Under the pieces are notes generated by a model. It made no database searches. It was not told where the DNA came from and saw nothing but the letters and a program-made list of their open reading frames with translations. Below are positions 12,336 through 21,279 of a DNA stretch of 28,231 bases, piece by piece (within the stretch, counting starts at the first letter, position 1; each line of letters starts with the position of its first letter). This stretch comes from a virus. The position numbers and the translations under genes are program-made. The stretch lies in IMG/VR virus record IMGVR_UViG_3300025093_000660, positions 1 to 28,231 of that record, one strand, 5' to 3'.

Positions 12336-12812
12336 TCATGTTAGGTACGCTTTACCGGAAAATGCTGATTCGAACGACACAGTTACACTGCTCGTACTAC
12401 TATATGATACCTCACCAATAACCACGGTCCCTGCAGAATCAACAACAGTTACCGACGGAAAACCATCTAAAGTATGCGTAATAGTCCACGTATCAGAAGC
12501 AGACGACTGATTATGGGTAAATCGCTTCGGAATCAACGCTAAAGCATCAGCACTCCAAGAACTCGCCCCCTTGGGGCCATACAACTTCCCGTTAGAAACA
12601 TCAACGTAAAAGTCACCCTCTGAACCAGTAGCATCAGTAGGTGCCCCGTTGGAATAAAAAAGACTAGAAGCAGCGCCAGCATCGTTAACAAACGTGGCAG
12701 CAACAACAGTAACCGAATTACCGTCAGTCTCAGAAACACTAACCGAATTGATAACGTCAGTTACAGAAACGGTATTTGTTGCTTCTTCAATTGATACCGT
12801 GTAATCAGCCAT
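12336..12812 (-). CDS. Small fibre-like virion protein, 158 aa
   Basis: The N-terminal half is Val/Ser/Thr-rich (TVSIEEATNTVSVTDVINSVSVSE), followed by the fibre display module GSEGDFYVDVSNGKLYGPKGASSW (about 63-86). The C-terminal domain RFTHNQSSASDTWTITHTLDGFPSVTVVDSAG (from about residue 96) is a beta-sandwich module often found at the end of phage tail appendage proteins. It lies between a baseplate-upper-like protein and a large fibre, with gaps of 1 and 13 nt. It is likely a virion component, an adaptor or short fibre. The exact role is unknown. Confidence 0.7.
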   Translation of the reverse strand: MADYTVSIEEATNTVSVTDVINSVSVSETDGNSVTVVAATFVNDAGAASSLFYSNGAPTDATGSEGDFYVDVSNGKLYGPKGASSWSADALALIPKRFTHNQSSASDTWTITHTLDGFPSVTVVDSAGTVVIGEVSYSSTSSVTVSFESAFSGKAYLT

Positions 12813-12813
12813 G

Positions 12814-13158
12814 TTAGGACCCTACTATAAAATTGCCTTTAACTAACCGTAAGACCGCAGCTCTGGCACCAGTACTAACCAACTCCAAATCGTATACGTA
12901 GGTGTCGGCAGCAATTGACCCGGTTTCTTCACTGGAAAGACTTATAGTTATTGTACCAGTACTAGAGTCGTGGCTAAGCCTACCATTGGAAGTAGTTAAC
13001 TCAATTACGGTATCGTCAGATGCAACAGTCCTACGGACATGCATTCGTGAGTCCCAGTAGTCTAAATTTGACATCGTTTCATCAGGGTTCTTTACTAAAA
13101 GGTCCACGCTTAACGCCGACCCCTTAGTGCAGTTGATCGTCAAGTTTCCTGCCGTCAT
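12814..13158 (-). CDS. Baseplate-upper-protein-like module (BppU_N-like), copy A
   Basis: 114 residues with the signature DSRMHVRRT...IELTTSNGRLS...TITISLSSEET...YVYDLELVS. This matches the beta-sandwich module resembling the N-terminal domain of baseplate upper proteins (PF10651-like, from memory) that attaches receptor-binding proteins to the baseplate. A paralogue with the same core lies at 21280-21624. ATG at 13158 overlaps the upstream stop by 4 nt (ATGA), and the stop is 1 nt from the next gene. A virion adaptor role is inferred from family resemblance and the fibre-gene context. Confidence 0.65.
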   Translation of the reverse strand: MTAGNLTINCTKGSALSVDLLVKNPDETMSNLDYWDSRMHVRRTVASDDTVIELTTSNGRLSHDSSTGTITISLSSEETGSIAADTYVYDLELVSTGARAAVLRLVKGNFIVGS

Positions 13159-13484
13159 TCTCCCATAAACCCCATGTTACCGATAGCCAAGTAGTCGTCG
13201 GCTGTCATAATCATGCCACGGCTAACCCATTCGGGCAGATTATCGGACGTTACGACCATAAGCTGTGCTTCACCGTCAGCGTTAATAATCTCACCGATAA
13301 ACACGAAGTTGCCTAGGACGCCGATATCATCACCACGCTCTTCAAAAACTTTAGACACAAGATTGTGGACAATTTCTTGAGACGAACACTCTTCCGTGTC
13401 CTGCATCGCAGAAGCCACCATGTCGAGAATATCATCAATCGAATCCTCGTCGTCACGATCTCTAAACGGTACGTCTTCTGCCAT
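13155..13484 (-). CDS. Acidic hypothetical protein, 109 aa
   Basis: Starts at ATG 13484 (MAEDVPFRDRDDEDSIDDILDM) behind GAGGGA. The N-terminus is very acidic and probably helical. The rest (FVFIGEIINADGEAQLMVVTSDNLPEWVSRGMIMTADDYL) looks like a compact alpha/beta domain. No catalytic motif or membrane segment is recognised. It is coupled by ATGA to the baseplate-upper-like gene, so it may be a small tail-associated or assembly protein, but this rests only on position. Confidence 0.7.
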   Translation of the reverse strand: MAEDVPFRDRDDEDSIDDILDMVASAMQDTEECSSQEIVHNLVSKVFEERGDDIGVLGNFVFIGEIINADGEAQLMVVTSDNLPEWVSRGMIMTADDYLAIGNMGFMGE

Positions 13485-13508
13485 TATTCCCTCGTATCTC
13501 TCAGGAAC

Positions 13509-13793
13509 TCACTCTGGATCTCCAGAAGTAAGCTCGTTGTTTTTCCGTTCCAAATTAACAATTTCTTCCTGCAGATGATGAATAATGTACCGAAGTCTAT
13601 TATTTTCTTTCCGCTGTAAAGCATATTCTATACGACTTTGCTTAACTAAATCTAGCCACACAAAGTCTTGTGCAGCGTCTACTTCCATGTTAAGTTTTTT
13701 GTTTTTGACTCTGCTGGAAAGAACTATGCCCGTAAACGTTACCCCTGAACCGACAAGGGCAGGGATAGTCATGCTCATGAATTCAGACCACAT
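13509..13793 (-). CDS. Membrane-anchored coiled-coil protein, 94 aa
   Basis: One transmembrane segment near the N-terminus (about residues 7-25, MTIPALVGSGVTFTGIVLS), then a basic stop-transfer patch (SRVKNKKLN). A long helix follows with heptad character (residues 40-88, ending LQEEIVNLERKNNELTS). The layout recalls inner-membrane spanins or small phage proteins of holin type, and the place among tail-fibre genes is a common location for lysis genes. No endolysin is recognised nearby, so the lysis role is open. ATG at 13793 has a G-rich site (AAGGGGG) upstream. Confidence 0.65.
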   Translation of the reverse strand: MWSEFMSMTIPALVGSGVTFTGIVLSSRVKNKKLNMEVDAAQDFVWLDLVKQSRIEYALQRKENNRLRYIIHHLQEEIVNLERKNNELTSGDPE

Positions 13794-13813
13794 GCCTGCC
13801 CCCTTGTTATTGT

Positions 13814-14554
13814 CTAGTAGTCAAGTACTACTTCTAGGCGTGGACGTTTGAAATAAGTCAAAATGAAAAAGCTTGTGTCTGTGTTATCGTACAGGGCACT
13901 GTAGTTAGTGTCGTTACCGCCTGGATAAGTAAGACTAGCCACACTAGTGACGTTTCCTACTACGAGTGAAGCCCCGTCGGCTACTTCTTCAATTAGACTC
14001 TGACTTAACCCCGAAGCTGTGATATCGGACTCAGCGGCCCAACCACCTACTGCAAGAGTAACCTGATACGCAGTGTTAAAGGACGGTACTCCACTACCCA
14101 AGGTTGAGGTGCTGTGTCCAATGTAGTAAGGGTTAGCTCCGGAAGGGATAGTGCCGTAGCCGCCAGTATCTCGATACAGATGTAATTTAGCAGAAGTTAC
14201 AGTACCTCTTGTTTCTAAAGCGTCACTCAAAGTTTGACCGGTCGTCAAAGAACCATCAGCGTCAATTGCGTAAGCGGACGTGTCATTGAATTCAAAAAAC
14301 GACATGTGGTCACCGAACCCATATGAACCCACCCGCAACTCACTACGCCAACCAGACGTGCGATACGCTTGATCGTCTGAAGGATAAAAGTTATATGTTA
14401 CGGGATCTGATTTTGACCAAGCAATCTCCCAGCTAGAACCATCCCAATATTTTACATGCTTCGGACTATCCCATCCCCCAGAGTAACGCTGTACAGCAGT
14501 ACCATTAGGAATAGCAACCCAGGATGATCCGTTCCATCTCTTTAGTACGCCCAT
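13814..14554 (-). CDS. Tail appendage protein with DNRLRE-like domain
   Basis: 246 residues. It opens with two copies of the W-x-G-S-S-W display motif (KRWNGSSWVAIPN, VKYWDGSSWEIAW) that is widespread in actinobacteriophage and other phage tail proteins. A beta-sandwich follows (VTYNFYPSDDQAYRTSGW...SELRVGSYGFGDHMSFFEF...TVTSAKLHLYRD) resembling DNRLRE-type domains of surface and fibre proteins. The C-terminus FILTYFKRPRLEVVLDY is the usual last strand. A virion location at the fibre or baseplate periphery is inferred. It shares a base with the upstream stop (TAATG). Confidence 0.72.
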   Translation of the reverse strand: MGVLKRWNGSSWVAIPNGTAVQRYSGGWDSPKHVKYWDGSSWEIAWSKSDPVTYNFYPSDDQAYRTSGWRSELRVGSYGFGDHMSFFEFNDTSAYAIDADGSLTTGQTLSDALETRGTVTSAKLHLYRDTGGYGTIPSGANPYYIGHSTSTLGSGVPSFNTAYQVTLAVGGWAAESDITASGLSQSLIEEVADGASLVVGNVTSVASLTYPGGNDTNYSALYDNTDTSFFILTYFKRPRLEVVLDY

Positions 14555-15654
14555 TATGCACTCGTATCAATCCACAACGTGTCAGAAGCATTTGAAGGCT
14601 GACTTGCTGATACAACAATTCTTGTAATATCTCCATGCTTGTGTGAGCTATCTGCAACCGTGGTCGAGAGAGTTACGGTACTGCCGGTACCGATCGACGT
14701 GGCAGTAGTAGTAGTAACATCACCAGAAAGCTGAATCTTGTTTGCGCTAGTAAGGCCCGTAGCGTCACCGTCAAATGTCGTGGCTGAAACTGTACCAGAG
14801 GCTACACCCAATGTGTTTATGTCAGGACTATACCAAAGATTACCACTCGCTCTTTGGTTTTGATTACCAGTAGTGCCACTTACAAAAGTAATATTAAAGA
14901 GCGTACCGCTTGTCTGATTGGTTATGGAAGTTTGTGAAGCCACACTAGCAGTACCAGACACGCTGCCAGTCAAATCTCCTATAAAACTGTCAGCAGTCAA
15001 CGTGTTAGAACTCGCATTATAGGACAGATTTGTGTCCCTTCGTGCTCTTGTATTCCCAGTACCGGTAGCAAACAAAAGATACGCCGTGCTACTACTATTG
15101 TCTGCAAGAACATCAACGTTCGTAGAGTTCGTAGCGTCATCAGCTGTAGCCGCATTACCGCTCGTGTCCAACGACAAAGAACCAAAAAGCTTAGAAGCAT
15201 CCAAAGTATCAATCTTCGCATCGGTAATAGCTCCCGCAGCGATACGATCCATATTTATCGTATTAGTCAACTTCGTAGCATCCATCGTATCAATCATAGC
15301 ATTAGTAATAGCACCAGCAGCAATACTATGCTTATGCTCAGCATAAGCCAAACCAGACGCAGACGTACCAGCAGACGCCGTACCATCAATCTCACCAATA
15401 TTGCCATCCGTAGTATTCTCTACCGCAATATCATTCCACACCGTACCATTACAATACGACAGCTGACCCGTAGTCGAATAATGGAAAAAGCCCTTATACG
15501 CTAAAGCTGCAGCAGGACGAGAAGCCGCCTGACTATAACCAGCCACACGATCCTCCAGCTCCTCATGAGAAGCATCCAGTTGCGCACGAGTAAACGCATC
15601 CGTACCCGAAGTCCAACGATAAATACCTAAACGAGTTGTCTGTGAAACAGCCAT
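14554..15654 (-). CDS. Tail fibre protein, 366 aa
   Basis: ATG at 15654 has an excellent binding site (AGGAGG, 7 nt). The N-terminal 75 residues (LGIYRWTSGTDAFTRAQLDASHEELEDRV...) form a conserved virion-attachment region seen in many phage fibres. A repeat AAGAIT(N/D)A(M/K)IDT(M/L)DA(T/S)KL follows near residues 111-158, then GNAATADDATNST and the SFDG-like DSFIGDLTGSV and TTFDGDATGLTSANKI strands. The C-terminal SASQPSNASDTLWIDTS is a typical end. It is likely a trimeric fibre near the tail-protein-I product encoded just upstream. Confidence 0.8.
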   Translation of the reverse strand: MAVSQTTRLGIYRWTSGTDAFTRAQLDASHEELEDRVAGYSQAASRPAAALAYKGFFHYSTTGQLSYCNGTVWNDIAVENTTDGNIGEIDGTASAGTSASGLAYAEHKHSIAAGAITNAMIDTMDATKLTNTINMDRIAAGAITDAKIDTLDASKLFGSLSLDTSGNAATADDATNSTNVDVLADNSSSTAYLLFATGTGNTRARRDTNLSYNASSNTLTADSFIGDLTGSVSGTASVASQTSITNQTSGTLFNITFVSGTTGNQNQRASGNLWYSPDINTLGVASGTVSATTFDGDATGLTSANKIQLSGDVTTTTATSIGTGSTVTLSTTVADSSHKHGDITRIVVSASQPSNASDTLWIDTSA

Positions 15655-15681
15655 AATACAGCCTCCTGTAACAATATTTTA

Positions 15682-18600
15682 CTAGGAAATCTCGGTTCCC
15701 AATAGTGTAATCTCAATATCAGACAAACGTCTGTCGAAAAATGCGAATTCTGCCAAACCAAAACGAGCGTTAAACTCGCTAGCTGCTCCCTGACCAAACG
15801 TGGCAGAGTTAGTAGCTGTTGTAAACGTAGTGGCAACCGCTGCTGTTGCTGTTGACTCCGAAGTACCATCTACGATAAGTTCTAAGCCGTTAGCGGGGTC
15901 TCTACGAACGACTAACCAATGCCAGTCACCGAACGAGGGGCTTTCGGTCCAAGTTACGGTTTCTGTGTTGGTGTTGTCCGTAAACGTTGCTTTGATATCT
16001 CCGTCGTCGTAGAAGACCCGCAAACCTTGGTTGGTGGCGTTTTCGAGACGGAAAATGTCGTATGTTCCGCTGGTCCAGAAACGCCGCACCTGTAAGAGTA
16101 CCGAGAATGGGTGGTAGCTTTCGAGAGACGGAGGGTTGTGCATGCTTGGTGAGCCTTCGTAGACATGCAGAATGTCCCGATCGACCACTTGACTTGGAGA
16201 ATAAGCAACAGACGAAGCAGGGAACGTCCGAGTTAGAGTCCATGTCTGAGTCAAGGGAGCAATTTCGTCATCGCCAGTCGTTGCGCTCCCCGCAATCGTG
16301 GTCGGTAAGAATTTAGCGACTTCTGTGCTAGAGTGCTCCACGCTAATCTGTTTAATGGAAGAACCGGCATACTTAGTAGAACCAGTGAACACATCTTGAG
16401 CATCAATCGTAATAACCCCGCTAGATGCAGTTACCGCATTACTGTACACAGACTCACTGCCATCAGCCACGTTATACACGGTCACTATAACGTCATGGCT
16501 AGCAGACGGATTCGCCAGCCCGCTAATAGCCAACGTGTCGCCGCCGCTAGCAGCAGCCCCAAAGGACCAAACGTCCGCACCCGAACGCTGACGCATAACC
16601 AACACGTCCAAATCATTAGACGAAGCCTGATTAACCGTCAACGTAACCGAAGCACCCCCACTATCAGTTGCTGTAAACGAATCAGCGTAAACAGCGACAG
16701 CAGACAGGTCAATATCAAGCGTGGGCGAGTACACATACATGCCGAAATCATCAACATCGTCACCGCCCACGTATGCGTGAGCAGAAGACGACGTATCAGA
16801 CGAACCTGTAAAAGAAATCGGTGCGTCAAACACCAGTACACGTTTTACACCGCAAGAAACCGGTGTTGCGTCAGCCCAATCATCGGTAGCGTTAAGTTGA
16901 CCTAAAATTTGGATTCCAGCGTCTGCTCCTGCCGAAGCCGAATCCGGAGTGAACGTAGAGCTACCGACAGCGTGAGAGTCCCAATCGTCATACAGCGAAC
17001 CTTGAGCGTAGAACGAAACAGTAGCATCACTAGCTGACAAAGCTGATCTGGAAACACGCAACACGTACTGGCCTGTAGCGCCGATGCTGTTGAAATCAAT
17101 CGGGTCGGAAACGGCATAGTTCGATGCCCCGACAGCCTCGTAGCCGTCAACAAGCAAAAGCCTAACGTCAGTATCGGGACCCGGAGTGTGACCCGAAACT
17201 AAGTAAACAGCCCAGTCATTGTCCGAACTACTTGAGTCGGTACCGCACGCTAAAAGATATTTTTCACGGTACAACCAGTCAGCAGGAGTGTTGCCGCCAT
17301 CGCCAGCAGTATCAACCGCCGCAGAAGGCAGCGTAATATCTGTTAAAACAAAAACGAGATCGTATCCTGCAGACGAGCCACCTAAATCTAACGTAGCTGT
17401 ATCGCTGCTCGTAATCGACCCGTAAGTTGAACCGGACATATCGCCGTAGAAGTATTGTGAATCGGCGCTGTAATGCGAGTCGCCCACGCCGCCACCAATC
17501 TCAACAACAGTATTTGAAGACGTTTCGTTAAGTCGAATATGTCGAGCAAAGTTCCGTTCATCAGAAATAAAAGATTTTCCGTAAATAGATACGCCACCAG
17601 CCGCAGAATTAGAATACGTGGCAGGATACAGCAAGCTCGTCATGTCGTAAGACACATCACCTGAGTTGGTTGCTTCAGAAACTTTGGTTGCAAATGCACC
17701 GGCAGACAAGCTGCTGTTTACAGCGTCAGTAATGAAACTGCCTGCTGAGTCGGGATCTGCCGCAGGGTCTACGAGCACACTCAACTGGAATGGGTTTTCC
17801 ATAGCGTTTTTGTTTACAACAACAGCAGTATCGTCTGGTGTTGCTGTGTCCAGCAAGGTACGAATGTAGCTTACGATCGTATCTGCACGGCCTGCGTTGA
17901 TACCTGAGAAACCTGTCCGGATCTGGTCACGGAAACCTTGAATTGTGTCAAAGAAATCAGGATCTAAACTTTGAAGAGCAATCCAATCAGCTAACGTTTC
18001 AAAATCTTCCCATTCGCCAGGATTAGTGTCCGAATCACCGTCATAATCTTCCAATGCGGCCCATGGGGTAAACCCAGAAGAAGATGACAACAAAGTCGTG
18101 GCTGTAATGGATGCTAGCCAAAACAGATAGGCTGCGTCTACAGTATCGGGGTCAGTGAGCTTAGATTTACTTTCGGTACCTTCGGTCGCTCTTGTGTATT
18201 GAAAACTAGCGGCGGTGTCCGCAATCTGGTCAAGGTATACGCACAAAAGTTCCACAAATCGTTTCAGTGGAAACGGGATTTGGTTTGATCCTTTAAGTGA
18301 TTGAATATTTGCGTCATCTAAACGCATAAACTCTGGCAGGTCTCGGTAAACTTTATAAGAAACGTAGCCGTAACCTTCGTAGTGGTCTTCACACACGAAC
18401 GGGTCAAATAAAACTAGTCTGTTGCCCGAGGTTAAGTTGGCTGCAGATGCTCCAGTAAACGTAATTTTTATTTTTAGCAGCGTTGTTTCAGTGACGCTTT
18501 CTTCAGACAAAAATAAATAGCTAAACGTGCCAGCGCTTAAAGTAGCTGTAAAAGATTTGGATCCAGTAGTTGGGGATGCGTCTGTACTAGATTTATAAAA

Positions 18601-18924
18601 TTTGTACTCAATAGTTGCTTCCGTAGAAGCGTTTGAAGCTACAGCAATAGAAGCCAAATAACTTCTAGCTTCAACCGCCGTAACAAACGGAGACTCAATA
18701 ACAAGCGAAGCTTGCGTAGTGTCCGACTCAAACCGTAAACTGTTTCCGGTGTATGCGGCGGCGAAAGCGCTGCCTGGAACGTATTTGTTGTAGAACGGCG
18801 TGTCTCGCAAAAAGGTTATGGTCGCTGAGCCTGAAGATAGCGTCCAACCACCGTAGTCGCTGTCTTGTGGCGTACCAAAATTGTTCTCTGTATCTGAAAA
18901 ACCGTTGTATGTTCTTAGAGCCAT
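15682..18924 (-). CDS. Tail protein I-like baseplate protein fused to large adhesin with LamG-like C-terminus
   Basis: 1080 residues. The region about 190-410 (VYRDLPEFMRLDD...LKRFVELLCVYLDQIADT...YLFWLASI...VSYIRTLLDT) resembles the P2 gpI/tail protein I family, which links baseplate wedge and fibres. The position directly after baseplate J supports this. Residues 1-180 form an extra beta-rich N-terminal domain. The middle (about 430-920) is a Ser/Thr/Asp-rich beta region. Residues about 930-1080 (YHPFSVLLQVRRF...GLRVFYDDGDIKATF...WHWLVVRRD...LAEFAFFDRRLSDIEI) form a concanavalin/LamG-like jelly roll suggestive of glycan binding. Usual gpI proteins are under 250 residues, so this is a baseplate protein with an added adhesin. 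The start is ATG 13 nt after the J stop, with a weak binding site. Confidence 0.78.
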   Translation of the reverse strand: MALRTYNGFSDTENNFGTPQDSDYGGWTLSSGSATITFLRDTPFYNKYVPGSAFAAAYTGNSLRFESDTTQASLVIESPFVTAVEARSYLASIAVASNASTEATIEYKFYKSSTDASPTTGSKSFTATLSAGTFSYLFLSEESVTETTLLKIKITFTGASAANLTSGNRLVLFDPFVCEDHYEGYGYVSYKVYRDLPEFMRLDDANIQSLKGSNQIPFPLKRFVELLCVYLDQIADTAASFQYTRATEGTESKSKLTDPDTVDAAYLFWLASITATTLLSSSSGFTPWAALEDYDGDSDTNPGEWEDFETLADWIALQSLDPDFFDTIQGFRDQIRTGFSGINAGRADTIVSYIRTLLDTATPDDTAVVVNKNAMENPFQLSVLVDPAADPDSAGSFITDAVNSSLSAGAFATKVSEATNSGDVSYDMTSLLYPATYSNSAAGGVSIYGKSFISDERNFARHIRLNETSSNTVVEIGGGVGDSHYSADSQYFYGDMSGSTYGSITSSDTATLDLGGSSAGYDLVFVLTDITLPSAAVDTAGDGGNTPADWLYREKYLLACGTDSSSSDNDWAVYLVSGHTPGPDTDVRLLLVDGYEAVGASNYAVSDPIDFNSIGATGQYVLRVSRSALSASDATVSFYAQGSLYDDWDSHAVGSSTFTPDSASAGADAGIQILGQLNATDDWADATPVSCGVKRVLVFDAPISFTGSSDTSSSAHAYVGGDDVDDFGMYVYSPTLDIDLSAVAVYADSFTATDSGGASVTLTVNQASSNDLDVLVMRQRSGADVWSFGAAASGGDTLAISGLANPSASHDVIVTVYNVADGSESVYSNAVTASSGVITIDAQDVFTGSTKYAGSSIKQISVEHSSTEVAKFLPTTIAGSATTGDDEIAPLTQTWTLTRTFPASSVAYSPSQVVDRDILHVYEGSPSMHNPPSLESYHPFSVLLQVRRFWTSGTYDIFRLENATNQGLRVFYDDGDIKATFTDNTNTETVTWTESPSFGDWHWLVVRRDPANGLELIVDGTSESTATAAVATTFTTATNSATFGQGAASEFNARFGLAEFAFFDRRLSDIEITLLGTEIS

Positions 18925-18937
18925 GCTGAAATCCCAA

Positions 18938-20554
18938 CTACGAAACTGTAATATTCAGCGTGCCGAAAGTTAGCAAAGTACCAAGGTTGCGAACTGTCAG
19001 GTCACTATCAACTGCTCCTGTACCGTTTAGTACCGTAAATGTGTTGCTGTCGTTGCTTCCCCCGGTGAAAGCGCTACCGGGGCTAGCGTTAACAATTGCC
19101 GAGCCTAAAGTATTCGGACTACCCCCAGCAGTAGACCCCGTTCCAGGGTAGGTTGCTGAAGCATCAACGCTACCTCCGTTCGAAGTATCGTTATACAGAA
19201 GACCGTTAGCTACGGCTTCAAACGGCTGGTTAAGTGCACCGCCGCCGGAAATAATCACATCAGAAGTATTTCTAAACTCGTATAAAACTGGATCAGCAGC
19301 GTCCGCATCAACATAGTAAAAACCTAGCTTCCCAGCAGCATACGTACCATCCGGAGAAACTAAAGTACCAGCACCGCCTTGACCTATATCTAAATTAACA
19401 GTAGTCTTCGTACCACCAGACGATGTGTAATAACCAATGTTATCCGTACCAATAAGCGTCTGACCATCAAGCGTCAAAGAAGAAACATAGTCAACACCAG
19501 AAATACCGTCAATCAACGAAATCAACTCGTTCTGACGAACCGTGTTTGCAGACCAATCCCACACATTCGGATCAAAATACGCTTTAATCGCATTCTCTAC
19601 AGCAGTCCGAACAGTCGAAGCAACTGCACCCGAAGTCTTGACCACAGTGGCCGTAACGCTAATTGAAGCAAGCTCGGCACTCATCACATCAATTGTCACA
19701 CCAGAAGCAACTCTAGCAGTAAGAGAATCATACAAGTCCGACAGATTGCTAGTCGAAACAGGAACCTGCGCCGTCGCAGAGGCAGCCGTACTCACATTGC
19801 CGCCAACAGCAACAAGAACATAACCATCATGGGTGCTGTAATCCGTGGCGGTAGTATCACGGTCCCGGTAACGTTTACGATTATATACTTCCACCCGGTT
19901 GGCGTAAGCCTTGTTCGCAGACACAAAAGATTTAATCTGTGTCGCCGTGGTAGAAGCGGTTGTGTAGCTAGCCAATAACGCTACCCCACGGTCGAAATAC
20001 TCATTATCAGTCTCAGCGTTCAAACCGCCAGAGGGGTTCGTAGCAAAAGTAGCTGAATCGAAAATATCACTACCCGTAAGCAGCGACAAGGACGAACCAG
20101 TTGCCCCACTCAAGTTGTAGGCTGTACCAACAGCTTGCGCTGTCACAGCCAAACCAGAACCAGAAGTTCCCGTAAAGTCAGCGTCTAACACAAACCTGTA
20201 CGACCTCGCAGTAGAGGCGTCGTAGTATAAAAACTCTGTTCCTGCCCGCAAAGTGCCCGAAGAGAACAAAGCGACATCAATAGTGGCAGTAGCTTTAACA
20301 CCGTCGCTTCTTGTAAGACCAAAGAGTTGAAGTAAAACTTCTGTAGTCGCCGCAGGAAGTCGGTTAATATCGGCAGCAAGCTCCGAAGAACGGTTAGCAA
20401 TCGCTTCAGCCAAAACAACTTCAATCTGCCCAGCTTCAGGTCGCCAAACAGGCAGGTTACCACGACCAGACTTGAGAATTGTATTTAAAACTTCTACTGG
20501 ATTATCGTCGTAAACAGTCAAGTCCACATATGAAGAAACATCGGGGGACGCCAT
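18938..20554 (-). CDS. Baseplate J-like wedge protein
   Basis: 538 residues matching the baseplate J family (PF04865; P2 gpJ, T4 gp6-related). Supporting segments are the N-terminal wedge-binding helices (NLPVWRPEAGQIEVVLAEAIANRSSELAADINRLPAATTEVLLQLFGLTR), the central LRAGTEFLYYDA...AQAVGTAYNL...PSGGLNAETDNEYFDRGVALL...KSFV, and the following VEVYNRKR. The C-terminal extension (about 360-538, ending LLTFGTLNITVS) is longer than in P2 gpJ. J proteins form the ring of wedges around the tail hub and change shape on contraction. ATG at 20554 follows GAGG. It sits between gp25 and tail protein I, the standard order in contractile tails. Confidence 0.88.
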   Translation of the reverse strand: MASPDVSSYVDLTVYDDNPVEVLNTILKSGRGNLPVWRPEAGQIEVVLAEAIANRSSELAADINRLPAATTEVLLQLFGLTRSDGVKATATIDVALFSSGTLRAGTEFLYYDASTARSYRFVLDADFTGTSGSGLAVTAQAVGTAYNLSGATGSSLSLLTGSDIFDSATFATNPSGGLNAETDNEYFDRGVALLASYTTASTTATQIKSFVSANKAYANRVEVYNRKRYRDRDTTATDYSTHDGYVLVAVGGNVSTAASATAQVPVSTSNLSDLYDSLTARVASGVTIDVMSAELASISVTATVVKTSGAVASTVRTAVENAIKAYFDPNVWDWSANTVRQNELISLIDGISGVDYVSSLTLDGQTLIGTDNIGYYTSSGGTKTTVNLDIGQGGAGTLVSPDGTYAAGKLGFYYVDADAADPVLYEFRNTSDVIISGGGALNQPFEAVANGLLYNDTSNGGSVDASATYPGTGSTAGGSPNTLGSAIVNASPGSAFTGGSNDSNTFTVLNGTGAVDSDLTVRNLGTLLTFGTLNITVS

Positions 20555-20564
20555 AATACCTCAC

Positions 20565-20873
20565 TCACTTAAACTGAATTAAAACATCAGTTACAACACC
20601 AGCGTTTTTAAGAAGACTAATTTCTTCTAAAACAATATCCTTATTGGAAGGATAGAAATTCAAAAAATCTACAGAAAAAGCCGCAACGTCAAACTTATCG
20701 AACACTGGATCTCTGATACCAAACTCCGGCATCAGCACTCTTTCGTTTTTCCTCGTTTTTAGAAACGCAGAAATCTGCTCCGCCTTGTACGTATCTGTCT
20801 CGGTATTGACAGTAGAAATCTTAGAGTTTGCCGTGTCAATGCTGAAAGGATAAGACATAACAAAAGCAGCCAT
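20565..20873 (-). CDS. gp25-like baseplate wedge protein
   Basis: 102 residues from the preferred ATG at 20873, which places GGAGG 5 nt upstream. ATG at 20876 is an alternative, and the longer frame from TTG is unlikely. It shows the family hallmark block (AEQISAFLKTRKNERVLMPEFGIRDPVFD), in which R-K-x-E-R-x-x-x-P-x-F-G is the diagnostic EPR-like core of gp25/gpW proteins. It nucleates sheath assembly and joins the wedge core in contractile tails. The gene is followed 10 nt later by baseplate J. It appears to start a transcript behind a possible promoter at 20901-20930. Confidence 0.85.
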   Translation of the reverse strand: MAAFVMSYPFSIDTANSKISTVNTETDTYKAEQISAFLKTRKNERVLMPEFGIRDPVFDKFDVAAFSVDFLNFYPSNKDIVLEEISLLKNAGVVTDVLIQFK

Positions 20874-20900
20874 CATTGCCTCCAAAAAGCCCTCATATAC

Positions 20901-20930
20901 ATTCTACCGAAAAAATAAACAAGCCAACAA
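20901..20930 (-). promoter_or_regulatory. Possible promoter before the gp25-baseplate genes
   Basis: Minus strand: TTGTTG (20925-20930), 18-nt T-rich spacer, TAGAAT (20901-20906), in the short gap between the 111-residue gene and gp25. Both boxes are near consensus but the spacer is long, so this is tentative. Confidence 0.4.
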
Positions 20931-20933
20931 CTA

Positions 20934-21269
20934 CTAGTCTGAAGAAACTTCACTAAACCAATCAGCAAAATACGGATCAGTCACAGGAATGACACACAAA
21001 TCAACCAAGTCAATCTCCCACTTGTTATCCTCAACCGTCGCCCACGCTATCTCAAGACTTGACTCAGCAGGAACCGTCCCAATATTACACTCTAAACCAA
21101 ACACGTTAATAAAATAGTTGACCATACAACCAGAAATGCCCTCGTGGTAACAAGGAGCATCTTCGCTGTTACCATGAGGGCAAATACTGGGAGCAATATC
21201 AATATTTGTCTTATTAATGTTTAGTAGAATGCGGTGACCATCAACATGCCATTCTACTTCGTTAATCAT
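20934..21269 (-). CDS. Hypothetical protein, 111 aa, Cys/His cluster
   Basis: ATG at 21269 (MINEVEWHVDGHRILLNIN) is about 8 nt after TAAGG. The product is acidic with a cluster CPHGNSEDAPCYHEGISGC (about residues 30-48), which could bind zinc or form disulfides. Aromatic, Asp-rich sequence (LEIAWATVEDNKWEIDLVD) follows. No family is recognised. It lies between the baseplate-upper-like gene and gp25, so a small virion or tail-assembly protein is plausible. Confidence 0.7.
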   Translation of the reverse strand: MINEVEWHVDGHRILLNINKTNIDIAPSICPHGNSEDAPCYHEGISGCMVNYFINVFGLECNIGTVPAESSLEIAWATVEDNKWEIDLVDLCVIPVTDPYFADWFSEVSSD

Positions 21270-21279
21270 AAGATTTACC

